The position numbers and the translations under genes are program-made. The notes below the pieces were generated by a model. That model ran no database searches. It was not told the origin of the DNA and saw nothing but the letters and a program-made list of their open reading frames with translations. 64,000 nucleotides of DNA from DASZUK01 sp963745595 (GTDB taxonomy: Bacteria; Actinomycetota; Acidimicrobiia; Acidimicrobiales; RAAP-2), in NCBI GenBank assembly GCA_963745595.1, contig CAVUYB010000027.1, forward strand, positions 18,264-82,263. Direction: 5' to 3'. Numbering within the stretch: position 1 is the first letter of the stretch; every line of letters starts with the position of its first letter. Below, piece after piece: positions 1 through 9,378 of the stretch.

Positions 1-1
1 C

Positions 2-535
2 TACGCGGCGCCGCTGATCAAGGCGATGAACGCGGAGCACTTCAAGCCGATGGTCGTCCTCGGGGCGTCGACGTACAGCAACACACTGATCACAAAGTCC
101 GGCGGCCCGAGCGCGGTCAACGGGATGTACCTCGACCAGAACCTGGCCCTGTACCTCGGGACGGACTCGAAGGTCATCCCGGCGGTGACAACCTTCCAGC
201 ACTGGGTCCAGGTGGCCGACCCCGGGTGGAAACCGGACCTCTTCACCATGTACGGCTGGCTGTCGGGTGAGCTGTTCGCCCAGGCGCTGCAGAACGCCGG
301 CAAGAACCCGAGCCGTGGCTCGCTCCTCCAGGCGCTCTCGAAGGTGACGAGCTTCACCGGTGGCAACCTGACGGCACCGACCAATCCGGCGAAGAAGACG
401 GTGTCGAACTGCTACGTCATCGGGCAGATCAAGAACGGGGACTGGACCCGGTTGACAGACCCGCCGGTGGACAGCAACACCCACGGGTACCGGTGCAACT
501 ACAAGTACTACGTCCCGCCGAGCGCCGGCAGCTAG
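2..535 (+). CDS. Branched-chain amino acid ABC transporter substrate-binding protein, C-terminal part
   Basis: The reading frame is open from the window edge, so the N-terminus and lipoprotein signal lie upstream. The visible 177 residues look like the second lobe of a periplasmic-binding-protein type 1 (Leu/Ile/Val-binding, LivK-like) fold, including a GMYLDQNLALY stretch and an F..YGWLSGELFAQALQ helix. The product should be a surface-anchored binding protein that delivers a hydrophobic amino acid or similar small acid to the permease encoded 97 bp downstream. The ligand cannot be read from this fragment. The gene order binding protein, permease, two ATPases supports the family call. Confidence 0.85.
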   Translation, partial: YAAPLIKAMNAEHFKPMVVLGASTYSNTLITKSGGPSAVNGMYLDQNLALYLGTDSKVIPAVTTFQHWVQVADPGWKPDLFTMYGWLSGELFAQALQNAGKNPSRGSLLQALSKVTSFTGGNLTAPTNPAKKTVSNCYVIGQIKNGDWTRLTDPPVDSNTHGYRCNYKYYVPPSAGS

Positions 536-632
536 GGTCGGCGGCCGAGCCGTGGGTCACCGAGCGCACGAGCAAGGGGGCCCGCCGGTCGTCGAGACGT
601 GAGATGGCCACACAGGGAGTGAAGGGGCACCG

Positions 633-2570
633 GTGAGCGAGTTCTTCCAGTTCACCGTCATCGGGATCGCGGTCGGGGCGGCGTACGCCATCCTGGCCAC
701 GGGTCTCGTCGTGACGTACACGACGTCCGGTGTCTTCAACTTCGCCCACGGCGCGGTCGGCATGGTGGCGGCGTTCTCCTACTGGGAGATGCAGCAGCAC
801 CACTGGCCGACCGCGCTGTCCCTGGTGGTCATCTTGCTGGTCGGCGCCCCCCTGTTCGGCGCGCTCGTCGAATGGTTGTTCATGCGCCGGATGTACGGCG
901 CGTCGGCCGAACGGCCGATCATGGTCACGCTCGGGTTGCTCGTCATCCTGCTCGGTGCCGGCACGCTCATCTGGAGCGCCAGCACCGCCCGGACACTGCA
1001 CCCGATCGTCGCCGGCACATTCACACTGTTCGGCGTGGAGCTCGGCTGGCAGAACGTCGTGCTGCTGGTCGTGGCCATCGCCGTGGCCGTCGCCCTCCGG
1101 CTGCTCTTCCGGCAGAGCCGCCTCGGTATCGGCATGCGGGCGGTCGTCGACGACCCCGACCTACTCACGATGGCCGGAGTGTCGCCGACCCGGATGAGCC
1201 GAGCCGGGTGGATGCTCGGCTTCTTCCTGGCCGCCCTGGCCGGCATCCTGATCGCCCCGACGCTCGGCCCGACGTTCACGGTGCCGACGATGACCCTGCT
1301 CGTCGTCAACGGCTACGCGGCGGCCGTCGTCGGCCGGCTGCGCAACATCCCGTGGACGTTCGTCGGCGCGCTGGCCCTCGGCCTCGTCGTCACGTATTTC
1401 GAGGGCTACGCCCCCCAGCACCTTCCCCAGGGGGTCGGGGCGGAGCTGACGGCGGTCCTGCCGATGATCTTCCTCTTCATCGCCCTCGTCGCGCTGCCGT
1501 CGGTCCGGCTGCGGGCGGTCGGCCGGCTGACGACGACCCGCGTGCCCCGGGTGGCCGGCCGGGGGGAGTCCGTCGTCGCCGGGGCGGGGCTGATCGTCGT
1601 GGCGATCGTCGTGGCGTTCTGTATGAGCGGCACATTCCTGTCGCCCGGACTGAGCACGATCGGGCCGATCGCCGGCCAGACGATGGTCTTCGGGATCGTC
1701 GCCCTTTCGCTCGTCCTGCTCGTCGGTTACGCCGGCCAGGTCTCGCTGTGCCAGCTGGCGTTCATGGGTATCGGCGCCTTCTTCATGGGCAAGTTCGCCG
1801 GCGGCGGGTCCCTGCTCGGCCTGGTCATCGCCACCGCGGCCTGCGCGGCGATCGGTGCGGTGATCGCCCTGCCGGTGATCCGGCTCCGCGGCCTCTACCT
1901 GGCGTTGGCCACGTTCGCCTTCGCCGAGGCCGTGCAGCAGGGCTTCTTCGCCGACACCCGCGTTTTCGGCGACACCGGTCTCGTGATCACCCGGTTCTCG
2001 ATCGCCGGCATCTCGCTCGTCGGGGACCGGGCCGAGCTGATCTTCGTCACGGTCGTCTTCGTCCTCGCCGCCTTCGTCGTCCTCGGCATCCGCCGGAGCC
2101 TGTTCGGCCGGCGGCTCGTCGCCCTCAACGACTCGCCGGCGGCCTGTGCGACCGTCGGCCTCAACACGTCGGCGACGAAGGTGGCCGTCTTCGCCATCGC
2201 CGCCGGTATGGCCGGGCTGGGTGGTGCGCTGTTCGGCTCGCTGCAGGGCAGCGTCGGGACGCCGAACTTCACAATCTTCAGCGGCGTGATGTTCCTGCTC
2301 TTCCTCGTCGTCTGGAACGCCCGGACGATCTCCGGGGCGTTCCTGGCCGCGTTGACGTTCGCCATCTTCACCAACGTCGCCCACTTGACGCAGGTGGAAG
2401 GGATCTTCGCCGGGGCCGGGATCATCCTCATCGGACGGTCGGCCAACGGGATCCTGGGCCTCGACTGGCTGGCCGAACGGGTCCGCCTACCGTGGGTGCG
2501 GCCCGACCGGCCGGGCACCCTGCCGGAGCTCAGTGGGATGCTGGAGGGCAACGCCGGTGCCGCCGGCTGA
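633..2570 (+). CDS. Fused LivH-LivM branched-chain amino acid ABC permease
   Basis: One 645-residue membrane protein carries both permease halves. Residues about 1-285 match LivH, including the early GAAYAILATGLVVTY and FNFAHGAVGMV motifs. Residues about 310-620 match LivM, with GYAGQVSLCQLAFMGIGAF and a Pro-rich cytosolic end. In most bacteria these are two genes of about 290-350 codons, and here they are joined without a break. The GTG start at 633 follows an AGGGAGTGAAGG ribosome site. The stop overlaps the livG start by 14 bp, indicating translational coupling. It should form the transmembrane pore of the importer. Confidence 0.9.
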   Translation: MSEFFQFTVIGIAVGAAYAILATGLVVTYTTSGVFNFAHGAVGMVAAFSYWEMQQHHWPTALSLVVILLVGAPLFGALVEWLFMRRMYGASAERPIMVTLGLLVILLGAGTLIWSASTARTLHPIVAGTFTLFGVELGWQNVVLLVVAIAVAVALRLLFRQSRLGIGMRAVVDDPDLLTMAGVSPTRMSRAGWMLGFFLAALAGILIAPTLGPTFTVPTMTLLVVNGYAAAVVGRLRNIPWTFVGALALGLVVTYFEGYAPQHLPQGVGAELTAVLPMIFLFIALVALPSVRLRAVGRLTTTRVPRVAGRGESVVAGAGLIVVAIVVAFCMSGTFLSPGLSTIGPIAGQTMVFGIVALSLVLLVGYAGQVSLCQLAFMGIGAFFMGKFAGGGSLLGLVIATAACAAIGAVIALPVIRLRGLYLALATFAFAEAVQQGFFADTRVFGDTGLVITRFSIAGISLVGDRAELIFVTVVFVLAAFVVLGIRRSLFGRRLVALNDSPAACATVGLNTSATKVAVFAIAAGMAGLGGALFGSLQGSVGTPNFTIFSGVMFLLFLVVWNARTISGAFLAALTFAIFTNVAHLTQVEGIFAGAGIILIGRSANGILGLDWLAERVRLPWVRPDRPGTLPELSGMLEGNAGAAG

Positions 2571-3345
2571 ACCGCTGCTCGTCGTCGACGACGTCGCCGT
2601 CCGTTTCGGCGGCGTCGCCGCGCTGTCCGGCGTCAACCTGCACGTCGAGGCCGGCCGGGTCACCGGGCTGATCGGCCCGAACGGGGCCGGCAAGACGACG
2701 CTCTTCAACGTCGTGAGCGGTCTCCAGCCACCCGATCGGGGCGCGGTCCGCTTCGGCGGTAAGGATCTGGCCGGCCAGGCACCGCACCAGCGGGCGCGGC
2801 TGGGGATCGCCCGCACGTTCCAGCGGCTCGAGCTGTTCGGTTCGCTCAGCGCCGGCGAGAACGTGCAGGTCGGCGCAGAGGCGATCGTCGCCTGGTGGCG
2901 CTGGGCCCACCTGCGCGGCGCCCTGCGCCCGCGCCGGGCCCGGGCTCCCCAAGCCGGGTCGCCGAGCGCGGTGGCCGACGAGCTGCTCGGGGAGGTCGGC
3001 CTGGCCGGCGCGGCCGGCAACCAGGCCAGCGCCATGCCGACCGGGCTGGCCCGGATGGTCGAGCTGGCCCGGGCGCTCGCGGTCCGGCCGAAGCTGCTGC
3101 TGCTCGACGAGCCCGGCTCGGGCCTCGACGACGCGGAGTCCGAGGCGCTCGGCGCCGTACTCACCCGAGTGGCCGCCGACGGGGTCGGCGTGCTGCTGGT
3201 CGAGCACGACATGGAGCTCGTCATGCGCGTCTGCGACTGGGTCCACGTCCTCGACTTCGGCGAGGTCATCGCCTCCGGGACGCCCGAGCAGATCCGCAAC
3301 GACCGGGCCGTGCAGGCCGCCTACCTCGGGACGGCGACGGCATGA
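2557..3345 (+). CDS. livG: LivG-type ABC transporter ATP-binding protein
   Basis: This is a 262-residue nucleotide-binding subunit of the branched-chain amino acid importer. It has Walker A GPNGAGKTT near residue 40, the LivG-typical GIARTFQ segment, and a Walker B LLLLDEPGSGLD. The signature motif is degenerate (PTGLARMVELARAL instead of LSGGQ), which is common in LivG. I prefer the GTG at 2557, because GGAGGG sits 8 bp upstream, over the GTG at 2533 that would add eight residues deeper into the permease gene. The stop overlaps the livF ATG by four bases. Confidence 0.92.
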   Translation: MPPAEPLLVVDDVAVRFGGVAALSGVNLHVEAGRVTGLIGPNGAGKTTLFNVVSGLQPPDRGAVRFGGKDLAGQAPHQRARLGIARTFQRLELFGSLSAGENVQVGAEAIVAWWRWAHLRGALRPRRARAPQAGSPSAVADELLGEVGLAGAAGNQASAMPTGLARMVELARALAVRPKLLLLDEPGSGLDDAESEALGAVLTRVAADGVGVLLVEHDMELVMRVCDWVHVLDFGEVIASGTPEQIRNDRAVQAAYLGTATA

Positions 3346-4124
3346 CGACGTCCCCGACCGCGCCGACGGACCCGGTCGCTCCGGCCGGCGGCGGCGGCGA
3401 GTCGCTGACGATAGAGGGCATCCGGGCCGGCTACGGGCGGATCGAGGTGCTCCACGGCGTCGACCTCTCGGTGCCGGCCGGCTCGGTCTTCGCCCTGCTC
3501 GGCCCGAACGGGGCCGGCAAGTCGACGCTGCTCAAGGTGGTCAGCGGCCGGATCGCGTCGACGCACGGGGTCGTCCGCATCGGCGACCGGGCGATCGGCA
3601 AGGCCTCCGCAGAGTCGCTCGTCCACGACGGGCTGTGCTCGATACCCGAGGGCCGCGGCATCTTCCCGAACCTGAGCGTCCGGGAGAACCTGCGGATCTG
3701 GACGTACCGGGGCGGGATCGCCCTGGCCGACGTCGAGGCCCGGACGTACGAGACGTTCCCCCGACTGAAAGAGCGCCGGCGCCAGGCGGCCGGAACGCTG
3801 TCGGGCGGCGAGCAGCAGATGCTCGCCATCTCCCGCGCCCTGGTCACCAAGCCCAAAGTCCTGTTGCTCGACGAGCTGTCGATGGGCCTGGCTCCGCTGA
3901 TCGTCGCCAACCTGTACGAACTGGTCGCCGACCTCGCCCGGACCGGGCTCACGGTGCTGCTGGTCGAGCAGTTCGTGAACACTGCCCTCACCGTCGCCAC
4001 CGACGCGGCGATCATGGTCCACGGCCGCGTCGAGCAGGTCGGCAGCCCCGAAGAGATGGCCGAGGCCGCGTTGTCGGCGTACCTGGCCGACGGGAAGAAG
4101 AGCGGGGGCGACGGCCGGGGCTGA
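3342..4124 (+). CDS. livF: LivF-type ABC transporter ATP-binding protein
   Basis: This is the second 260-residue ATPase of the Liv importer. After a 24-residue Pro/Gly-rich leader it shows Walker A GPNGAGKST, the LivF hallmark IPEGRGIFPNLSVRENL, signature LSGGEQQMLAISRAL and Walker B LLLDELSMGLAP. The ATG at 3342 overlaps the livG stop (ATGA), so it is the last gene of the tightly coupled livK-livHM-livG-livF operon. The Pro/Gly leader is longer than in typical LivF proteins of about 235 residues, so a slightly later start cannot be excluded. Confidence 0.92.
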   Translation: MTTSPTAPTDPVAPAGGGGESLTIEGIRAGYGRIEVLHGVDLSVPAGSVFALLGPNGAGKSTLLKVVSGRIASTHGVVRIGDRAIGKASAESLVHDGLCSIPEGRGIFPNLSVRENLRIWTYRGGIALADVEARTYETFPRLKERRRQAAGTLSGGEQQMLAISRALVTKPKVLLLDELSMGLAPLIVANLYELVADLARTGLTVLLVEQFVNTALTVATDAAIMVHGRVEQVGSPEEMAEAALSAYLADGKKSGGDGRG

Positions 4125-4145
4125 TCGGGGTATGTAGCGCCCCTG

Positions 4146-5304
4146 ATGGTGAACCGCAGACCGCCGGGAACCGACCGGCGGGCAACCGACCGACCGACGA
4201 ACGTTCGACCGCCCAGCCAGCGACGGTGGTGGCCGAAGTGGCTGCCGTCGCCGAAGATCGTCTTCGCGGTCCTCATCGTCGTCGCCCTGGCCGTCCTCGT
4301 CGTCCGGGAGCGGGCCAGCCTGGCCCAGGCCTTCGGGCACGTCGGCGTCGGCAGCCTGCCGTGGTTGGCGGCCGCGGTCGGCGCAGAGGCGCTCTCGTTC
4401 GTCTGCTACGCCGGTGTCCAGCGACGGTTGCTCCGGGCCGGCGGGGCCCGGCTGGGGCGCCGGACGGTGCTCGGCCTGGCGGTGTCGGCGACCGGCCTGA
4501 CCAACCTCGTACCGGGCGGCACCGCGCCGGCCAGCGGCTGGCTCGTCGGGCAGTACCGCCGTCACGGCATCCCGATGCCGCTGGCCCTCTGGGCCGTGTT
4601 GGCCGGCGGGTTCGCGGCGACCGTCACGGTGCTGACGCTCCTGCTCGTCGGGGCCGCGGTGGCCGGCTTGATCGGGATCGTCGCCACCGTCGGCTGCGCG
4701 GTCGCCCTCATCGGCGGTTCGGTCGGCATCGTCGTCACCGTCCATCACGTCGGCGCGGTCGAGCGGTGGCTGGCCGGGCGACACCGGGTCCGCCTGGCCG
4801 AACGAGCGGCCGGCTGGGCGGCGCAGATGGTGCGGTTCCGGGCGACCGCGTCCGGCGGCACCGAGGTCTTCGCCCTCAGCTTCGGCAACTGGGGCCTCGA
4901 CGTCCTCTGCCTGGTGGCGGCGTTCGGCGGGCTCGGCCTGCCGGTCCCGTGGCGGTCGGTCCTCTTCGCCTACGCGGCCGCGCAGGTGGCCGGGAGCCTG
5001 GCCCCGTTGCCCGGCGGGATCGGGTTCGTCGAGGGCGGGATGATCGGTGCCCTGGCGTTGACCGGCACGCCGCCCGCCGACGCCGGTCGCGGCGACGCTG
5101 ATCTACCGGGTCATCACGACGTTCGGCGTCGCCGGCGTCGGCACCGTCGCCCTGTTCGTCGTCAGCCGCCGGGAGCCGGAGCCGGCGCAGCTCGACGGCG
5201 ACGCCGCCAGGCTGGCCAGCGAGGCGGGCGCGACGACGAACCGGCGGCCCCCGTCCGCTCCGCCGGCGCCGAGCCTCGAGGAGAGACGAACATACGTTCG
5301 CTAG
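4146..5304 (+). CDS. YbhN / lysylphosphatidylglycerol-synthase-like membrane protein (frameshifted)
   Basis: This is a multi-spanning integral membrane protein of the YbhN/UPF0104 flippase-like family. After a basic N-terminal segment it has about eight hydrophobic helices and the conserved GGTAPASGWLVGQ and PLPGGIGFVEGG segments. The frame breaks near 5083. The downstream homologous sequence (VAATLIYRVITTFGVAG) lies one frame over and runs to a TAG at 5302. The uncorrected frame continues as Arg-rich noise to 5327, so one base is probably extra. Its role (lipid or polyprenyl-phosphate handling) is only inferred from the family. Its last codons contain the LexA box of the next gene. Confidence 0.75.
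5287..5300. promoter_or_regulatory. LexA (SOS) box upstream of the AlkB-like gene
   Basis: CGAACATACGTTCG is a perfect inverted repeat and matches the Gram-positive LexA consensus CGAAC-N4-GTTCG exactly, including the RNRY spacer. It lies 20 bp before the GTG start of the AlkB-like gene and covers the position expected for the -35 element, with TAGAGT at 5311-5316 as a -10. Repression by LexA and induction by DNA damage is the straightforward reading. It also encodes the last residues of the upstream membrane protein. Confidence 0.85.
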
Positions 5305-5310
5305 CTCCGG

Positions 5311-5316
5311 TAGAGT
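5311..5316 (+). promoter_or_regulatory. -10 element TAGAGT for the alkB-like gene
   Basis: This TANNNT hexamer ends four bases before GTG 5321 and seven before GTG 5324, implying a leaderless or near-leaderless transcript. The LexA box occupies the -35 side. Confidence 0.55.
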
Positions 5317-5320
5317 CGAC

Positions 5321-5950
5321 GTGGTGACGGCACTGCAGGGGTCACTGTTGACGCTGGCCGACGACATCGGCCCACGCCAGCCGGTGGAGCGGGTGGCGCG
5401 GCTCGGGCTGGCCGGCGGGGCCTGGGTCGACGTCCACCGGGCGTGGATGGCCGGCGCGGACCCGCTGTTCGAGCGGCTCGCCGGCTCGGTGCCGTGGCGG
5501 ACGGCGCGGCGGCGGATGTACGACCGCGTCGTCGACGTGCCCCGGATGACCGCGTTCTACGACCGGGCGGACGCGCTGCCGGACCCGGCCCTGGCCGCGG
5601 CCCGGGCGGCGCTGGACCGGTCGTACGGTCCGGAGCTCGGCGAGCCGTTCTGCACGATCGGCCTGGCCCTCTACCGGAACGGCGACGACAGCGTCGCCTG
5701 GCACGGTGACACGATCGGCCGGGCGTCGACGGAGGACACGATCGTCGCCATCCTCTCGCTCGGCTCGCCGCGGACGTTCGGGCTCCGGCCGCGGGACGGC
5801 GGCCGGGCCGTCCGGTTCGAGCTGGCCGGCGGCGACCTGCTGGTGATGGGCGGCAGCTGCCAGCGGACGTGGGAGCACGCGGTGCCCAAGACGAGGCGGC
5901 CGGTCGGTCCCCGGCTGAGCGTCCAGTTCCGGCCGCACGACGTCCGGTAG
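5321..5950 (+). CDS. alkB: AlkB-like 2-oxoglutarate/Fe(II) DNA repair dioxygenase
   Basis: This 209-residue protein has the AlkB jelly-roll signature. The iron-binding residues are His128 and Asp130 in the WHGD motif and His186 in TWEHAVPKT. Arg198 and Arg204 lie in the RLSVQFR strand that binds 2-oxoglutarate. The family oxidatively removes N-alkyl lesions from DNA or RNA bases, releasing formaldehyde. The start is GTG 5321 or GTG 5324; both lie just after a -10 hexamer with no ribosome site, suggesting leaderless translation. A LexA box immediately upstream predicts SOS induction, which fits the function. Whether it prefers single-stranded DNA or RNA cannot be told. Confidence 0.9.
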   Translation: MVTALQGSLLTLADDIGPRQPVERVARLGLAGGAWVDVHRAWMAGADPLFERLAGSVPWRTARRRMYDRVVDVPRMTAFYDRADALPDPALAAARAALDRSYGPELGEPFCTIGLALYRNGDDSVAWHGDTIGRASTEDTIVAILSLGSPRTFGLRPRDGGRAVRFELAGGDLLVMGGSCQRTWEHAVPKTRRPVGPRLSVQFRPHDVR

Positions 5951-5972
5951 CGGCCCGGGTCGGCGGCCCGGA

Positions 5973-6680
5973 TCAGGCGGGGGGCTCGGGTTCGAAGACC
6001 CAGCCGGGGAACGACTGGTCGTCGAGCAGGAGATCCTCGTAGAAGGCGCCGAACGGCCGGTCGGGGTGGGCGATGGCGATCTCGAGCACCCACCGCTCGG
6101 CCCGGAGCTGGTCGGGCACGTCGGCCATCGAGCCGTCGTAGTGGGCGGCGTGCGGGTAGTCGCCGAGCCGGTGGCCGGAGAGATCGAGGTTGAGCCGCCA
6201 GCCGCGGTCGGCCGCGGTCTCGGCGGCGAACGCGTAGAGCGCCTGGCCGGTGGCGTGCTCGTCCAGCCAGCGCCGGCGGACGAGGTCCCAGATCGCCCGG
6301 ACGTCCCGCCGGGCCCGGTGATGGTCGGGGTCGTCGCCGACGACGAACGTGTCGCCGGCGTCGCCCTCGATGTCGCCGTAGATCGGACCGATGTCGACGA
6401 AGAAGATCTCGTCGGGCCCGACGACGACACCGCGCTCGGACCGCTCCATGAAGCTCTTGGTCGTGTTCGACCCGACGCGGACGATGATGTGGTGCCAGCC
6501 CCGGCGCATGCCGAGCGAACGGAGCGTGGCCCGGGCGGCCGTCTTGGCGTCCTCCTCGGTCATCCCGGCCTCGACCTGCCGGGCGATGGCGTGGACCGCC
6601 CACCGGGTGCGCTCCCGGACGGCCAGCAGGCCGTCGACGGAGAACTGGTCGCCGGTGGCTTCGAGGTCGTCGATCGTCAT
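5973..6680 (-). CDS. M24-family metallopeptidase (aminopeptidase P / creatinase fold)
   Basis: This 235-residue protein consists only of the pita-bread catalytic domain. Candidate metal ligands are the Asp residues in FVDIGPIYGDIEGDAGD, the His residues in SGHRLGDYPHAAH, and acidic residues in WVLEIAI and FYEDLLL. Family members are Xaa-Pro or methionine-type aminopeptidases, but substrate and activity are not predictable here. It is short because the N-terminal creatinase domain is absent. It is divergent from ettA with only 30 bp between start codons, sharing a compact promoter. Confidence 0.8.
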   Translation of the reverse strand: MTIDDLEATGDQFSVDGLLAVRERTRWAVHAIARQVEAGMTEEDAKTAARATLRSLGMRRGWHHIIVRVGSNTTKSFMERSERGVVVGPDEIFFVDIGPIYGDIEGDAGDTFVVGDDPDHHRARRDVRAIWDLVRRRWLDEHATGQALYAFAAETAADRGWRLNLDLSGHRLGDYPHAAHYDGSMADVPDQLRAERWVLEIAIAHPDRPFGAFYEDLLLDDQSFPGWVFEPEPPA

Positions 6681-6694
6681 GGCCGCTCCGGGCG

Positions 6695-6704
6695 AGGATA
6701 CGGT
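6695..6704. promoter_or_regulatory. Face-to-face -10 elements between the M24 gene and ettA
   Basis: AGGATACGGT contains TACGGT (6699-6704) reading right, six bases before the ettA ATG, and TATCCT reading left toward the M24 ATG. The two -10 hexamers share the central TA. Confidence 0.5.
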
Positions 6705-6710
6705 CTTTGC

Positions 6711-8390
<1,680 letters not shown>

Positions 8391-8455
8391 CGCCGACCAC
8401 CAGCGGTTCGACTCCCGGAGGGGCGGGTACGTCCAGACCGGCGAAGGAGGAGCCG

Positions 8456-8641
8456 ATGGCGAACGAGGACACCGACCGGCCCGAGGTCGTGCCGGACGAG
8501 CCACACGTCGAATCGCGGGCCTCCGGGAGGCCGCCGGAGGAGCGCGACAGTGACGACCCCGAGGACCAGGCCCGGGTCATCCTCGAAGAGTCCGAGGAGC
8601 GCGTGATGGAGCGGGAACGGCAGTCGGAGACCGGGGTCTGA
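8456..8641 (+). CDS. Small acidic hypothetical protein (61 aa)
   Basis: This short ORF is preceded by a very strong GAAGGAGGAG ribosome site. The product is unusually acidic and polar, with a Pro/Asp/Glu-rich first half and a predicted C-terminal helix (VILEESEERVMERERQ) of alternating acidic and basic residues. No domain is recognised. It sits 65 bp after ettA and ends 28 bp before the HiPIP-like gene. The ribosome site and codon use (G/C at third positions) support it as real, but no function is proposed. Confidence 0.7.
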   Translation: MANEDTDRPEVVPDEPHVESRASGRPPEERDSDDPEDQARVILEESEERVMERERQSETGV

Positions 8642-8656
8642 ACGGGGCCCTTGGGG

Positions 8657-8662
8657 TACGGT
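8657..8662 (+). promoter_or_regulatory. -10 element TACGGT for the HiPIP-like gene
   Basis: TACGGT lies seven bases before the GTG at 8670 and there is no ribosome site, so the small Fe-S-type gene is probably expressed from its own leaderless transcript. Confidence 0.5.
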
Positions 8663-8669
8663 TGACGGC

Positions 8670-8912
8670 GTGGCCGACTACGTCATCCCTGATCCGGAGC
8701 CCAAGGAGATCGACGAGAAGCTGTCGATCGAGCTCCGGCACCTGTCCGAGAACGCCGTCCTGCGGGCCCACCCGTCCGACGACGAGAAATGCCAGAACTG
8801 CCTCTACTACCTGGAGACAACGGCCGAGATCTCGTACTGCTGGCACCCGAAGCTGCGGATCCTCGTCGGCGCGGCATGGTGGTGCCAGTGGTGGGAGGCC
8901 ATCCCGGAGTAG
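8670..8912 (+). CDS. Small HiPIP-like four-cysteine protein (80 aa)
   Basis: Four cysteines, C41, C44, C57 and C72, lie in an aromatic C-terminal half. The spacing C-x2-C-x12-C-x14-C, the KCQNCLYY start and the ending L-V-G-A-A-W-W-C-Q-W-W closely follow the high-potential iron-sulfur protein pattern, differing at the residue two before the last Cys (Trp instead of Gly). A [4Fe-4S] cluster is therefore likely but unproven. There is no Tat or Sec signal, unlike classical exported HiPIPs, so it would act in the cytosol. It has a GTG start with no ribosome site behind a -10 element. A zinc-binding role is the main alternative. Confidence 0.7.
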   Translation: MADYVIPDPEPKEIDEKLSIELRHLSENAVLRAHPSDDEKCQNCLYYLETTAEISYCWHPKLRILVGAAWWCQWWEAIPE

Positions 8913-8953
8913 CGCGGGCCCGGAGTAGCGGGCGACTCTTTTTTCGGCGGAAG

Positions 8954-8980
8954 TGTCGATCTCGGCCGATCCCGTTCGTC
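8954..8980 (+). promoter_or_regulatory. Predicted ECF42 promoter (TGTCGA-N17-CGTC)
   Basis: TGTCGA at 8954-8959 and CGTC at 8977-8980 match the ECF42-group consensus as I recall it (-35 TGTCGA, -10 CGA/TC). The site lies about 40 bp upstream of the DGPF-domain gene that precedes the ECF42 gene, implying autoregulation. Confidence 0.65.
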
Positions 8981-9018
8981 GGTCGGGTAGGACCAACCAC
9001 CCGAGGAGGAGCAACCCG

Positions 9019-9378
9019 ATGAAGTACCTGCTGATGATCTACACCGACCCGACTGCACCGGCCGGAACGCCCGAGGAACAGGGGGCGATGACCGCGGAGT
9101 ACGGCGTCTTCACCCAGGAGATCGTCGAATCGGGCGAGCTGCTCGCCGGCGAGCGGCTGCAGGACCCGGAGACCGCGACGTCGGTGCGGGTACGCGACGG
9201 CCGGACGGTGACGACCGATGGGCCGTTCGCAGAGACCCGGGAGTTCCTGGCCGGGTTCTACATGGTCGACGCACCCGACCTGGACCGGGCGTTGGCCCTG
9301 GCCGCCCGGATCCCCGGTGCCCGGACCGGGACGGTCGAGGTCCGTCCGATCTTCGACATGGCGGACCTGATGGGATGA
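9019..9378 (+). CDS. DGPF-domain (YCII-related) protein linked to ECF42
   Basis: This 119-residue protein is of the YCII/DGPF family: the opening MKYLLMIY, the diagnostic VTTDGPFAETREFLAGFYM and the C-terminal RPIFD strand are present. Such proteins are almost always encoded beside ECF42 sigma factors, and several can occur per genome; their biochemical role is unknown. ATG 9019 follows GAGGAGGAG with good spacing. The stop overlaps the sigma-factor ATG by four bases, so the two are translated together. The likely ECF42 promoter upstream predicts positive feedback. Confidence 0.88.
   Translation: MKYLLMIYTDPTAPAGTPEEQGAMTAEYGVFTQEIVESGELLAGERLQDPETATSVRVRDGRTVTTDGPFAETREFLAGFYMVDAPDLDRALALAARIPGARTGTVEVRPIFDMADLMG

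Noticed and set aside
4198..4207. CGAACGTTCG palindrome as a second LexA box
   Set aside because: The four-base spacer of the LexA site is missing and it lies inside the coding region of the YbhN-like gene.
8403..8425. tRNA T-arm-like GGTTCGACTCC
   Set aside because: No matching acceptor, D or anticodon arms could be paired around it; the resemblance is local.
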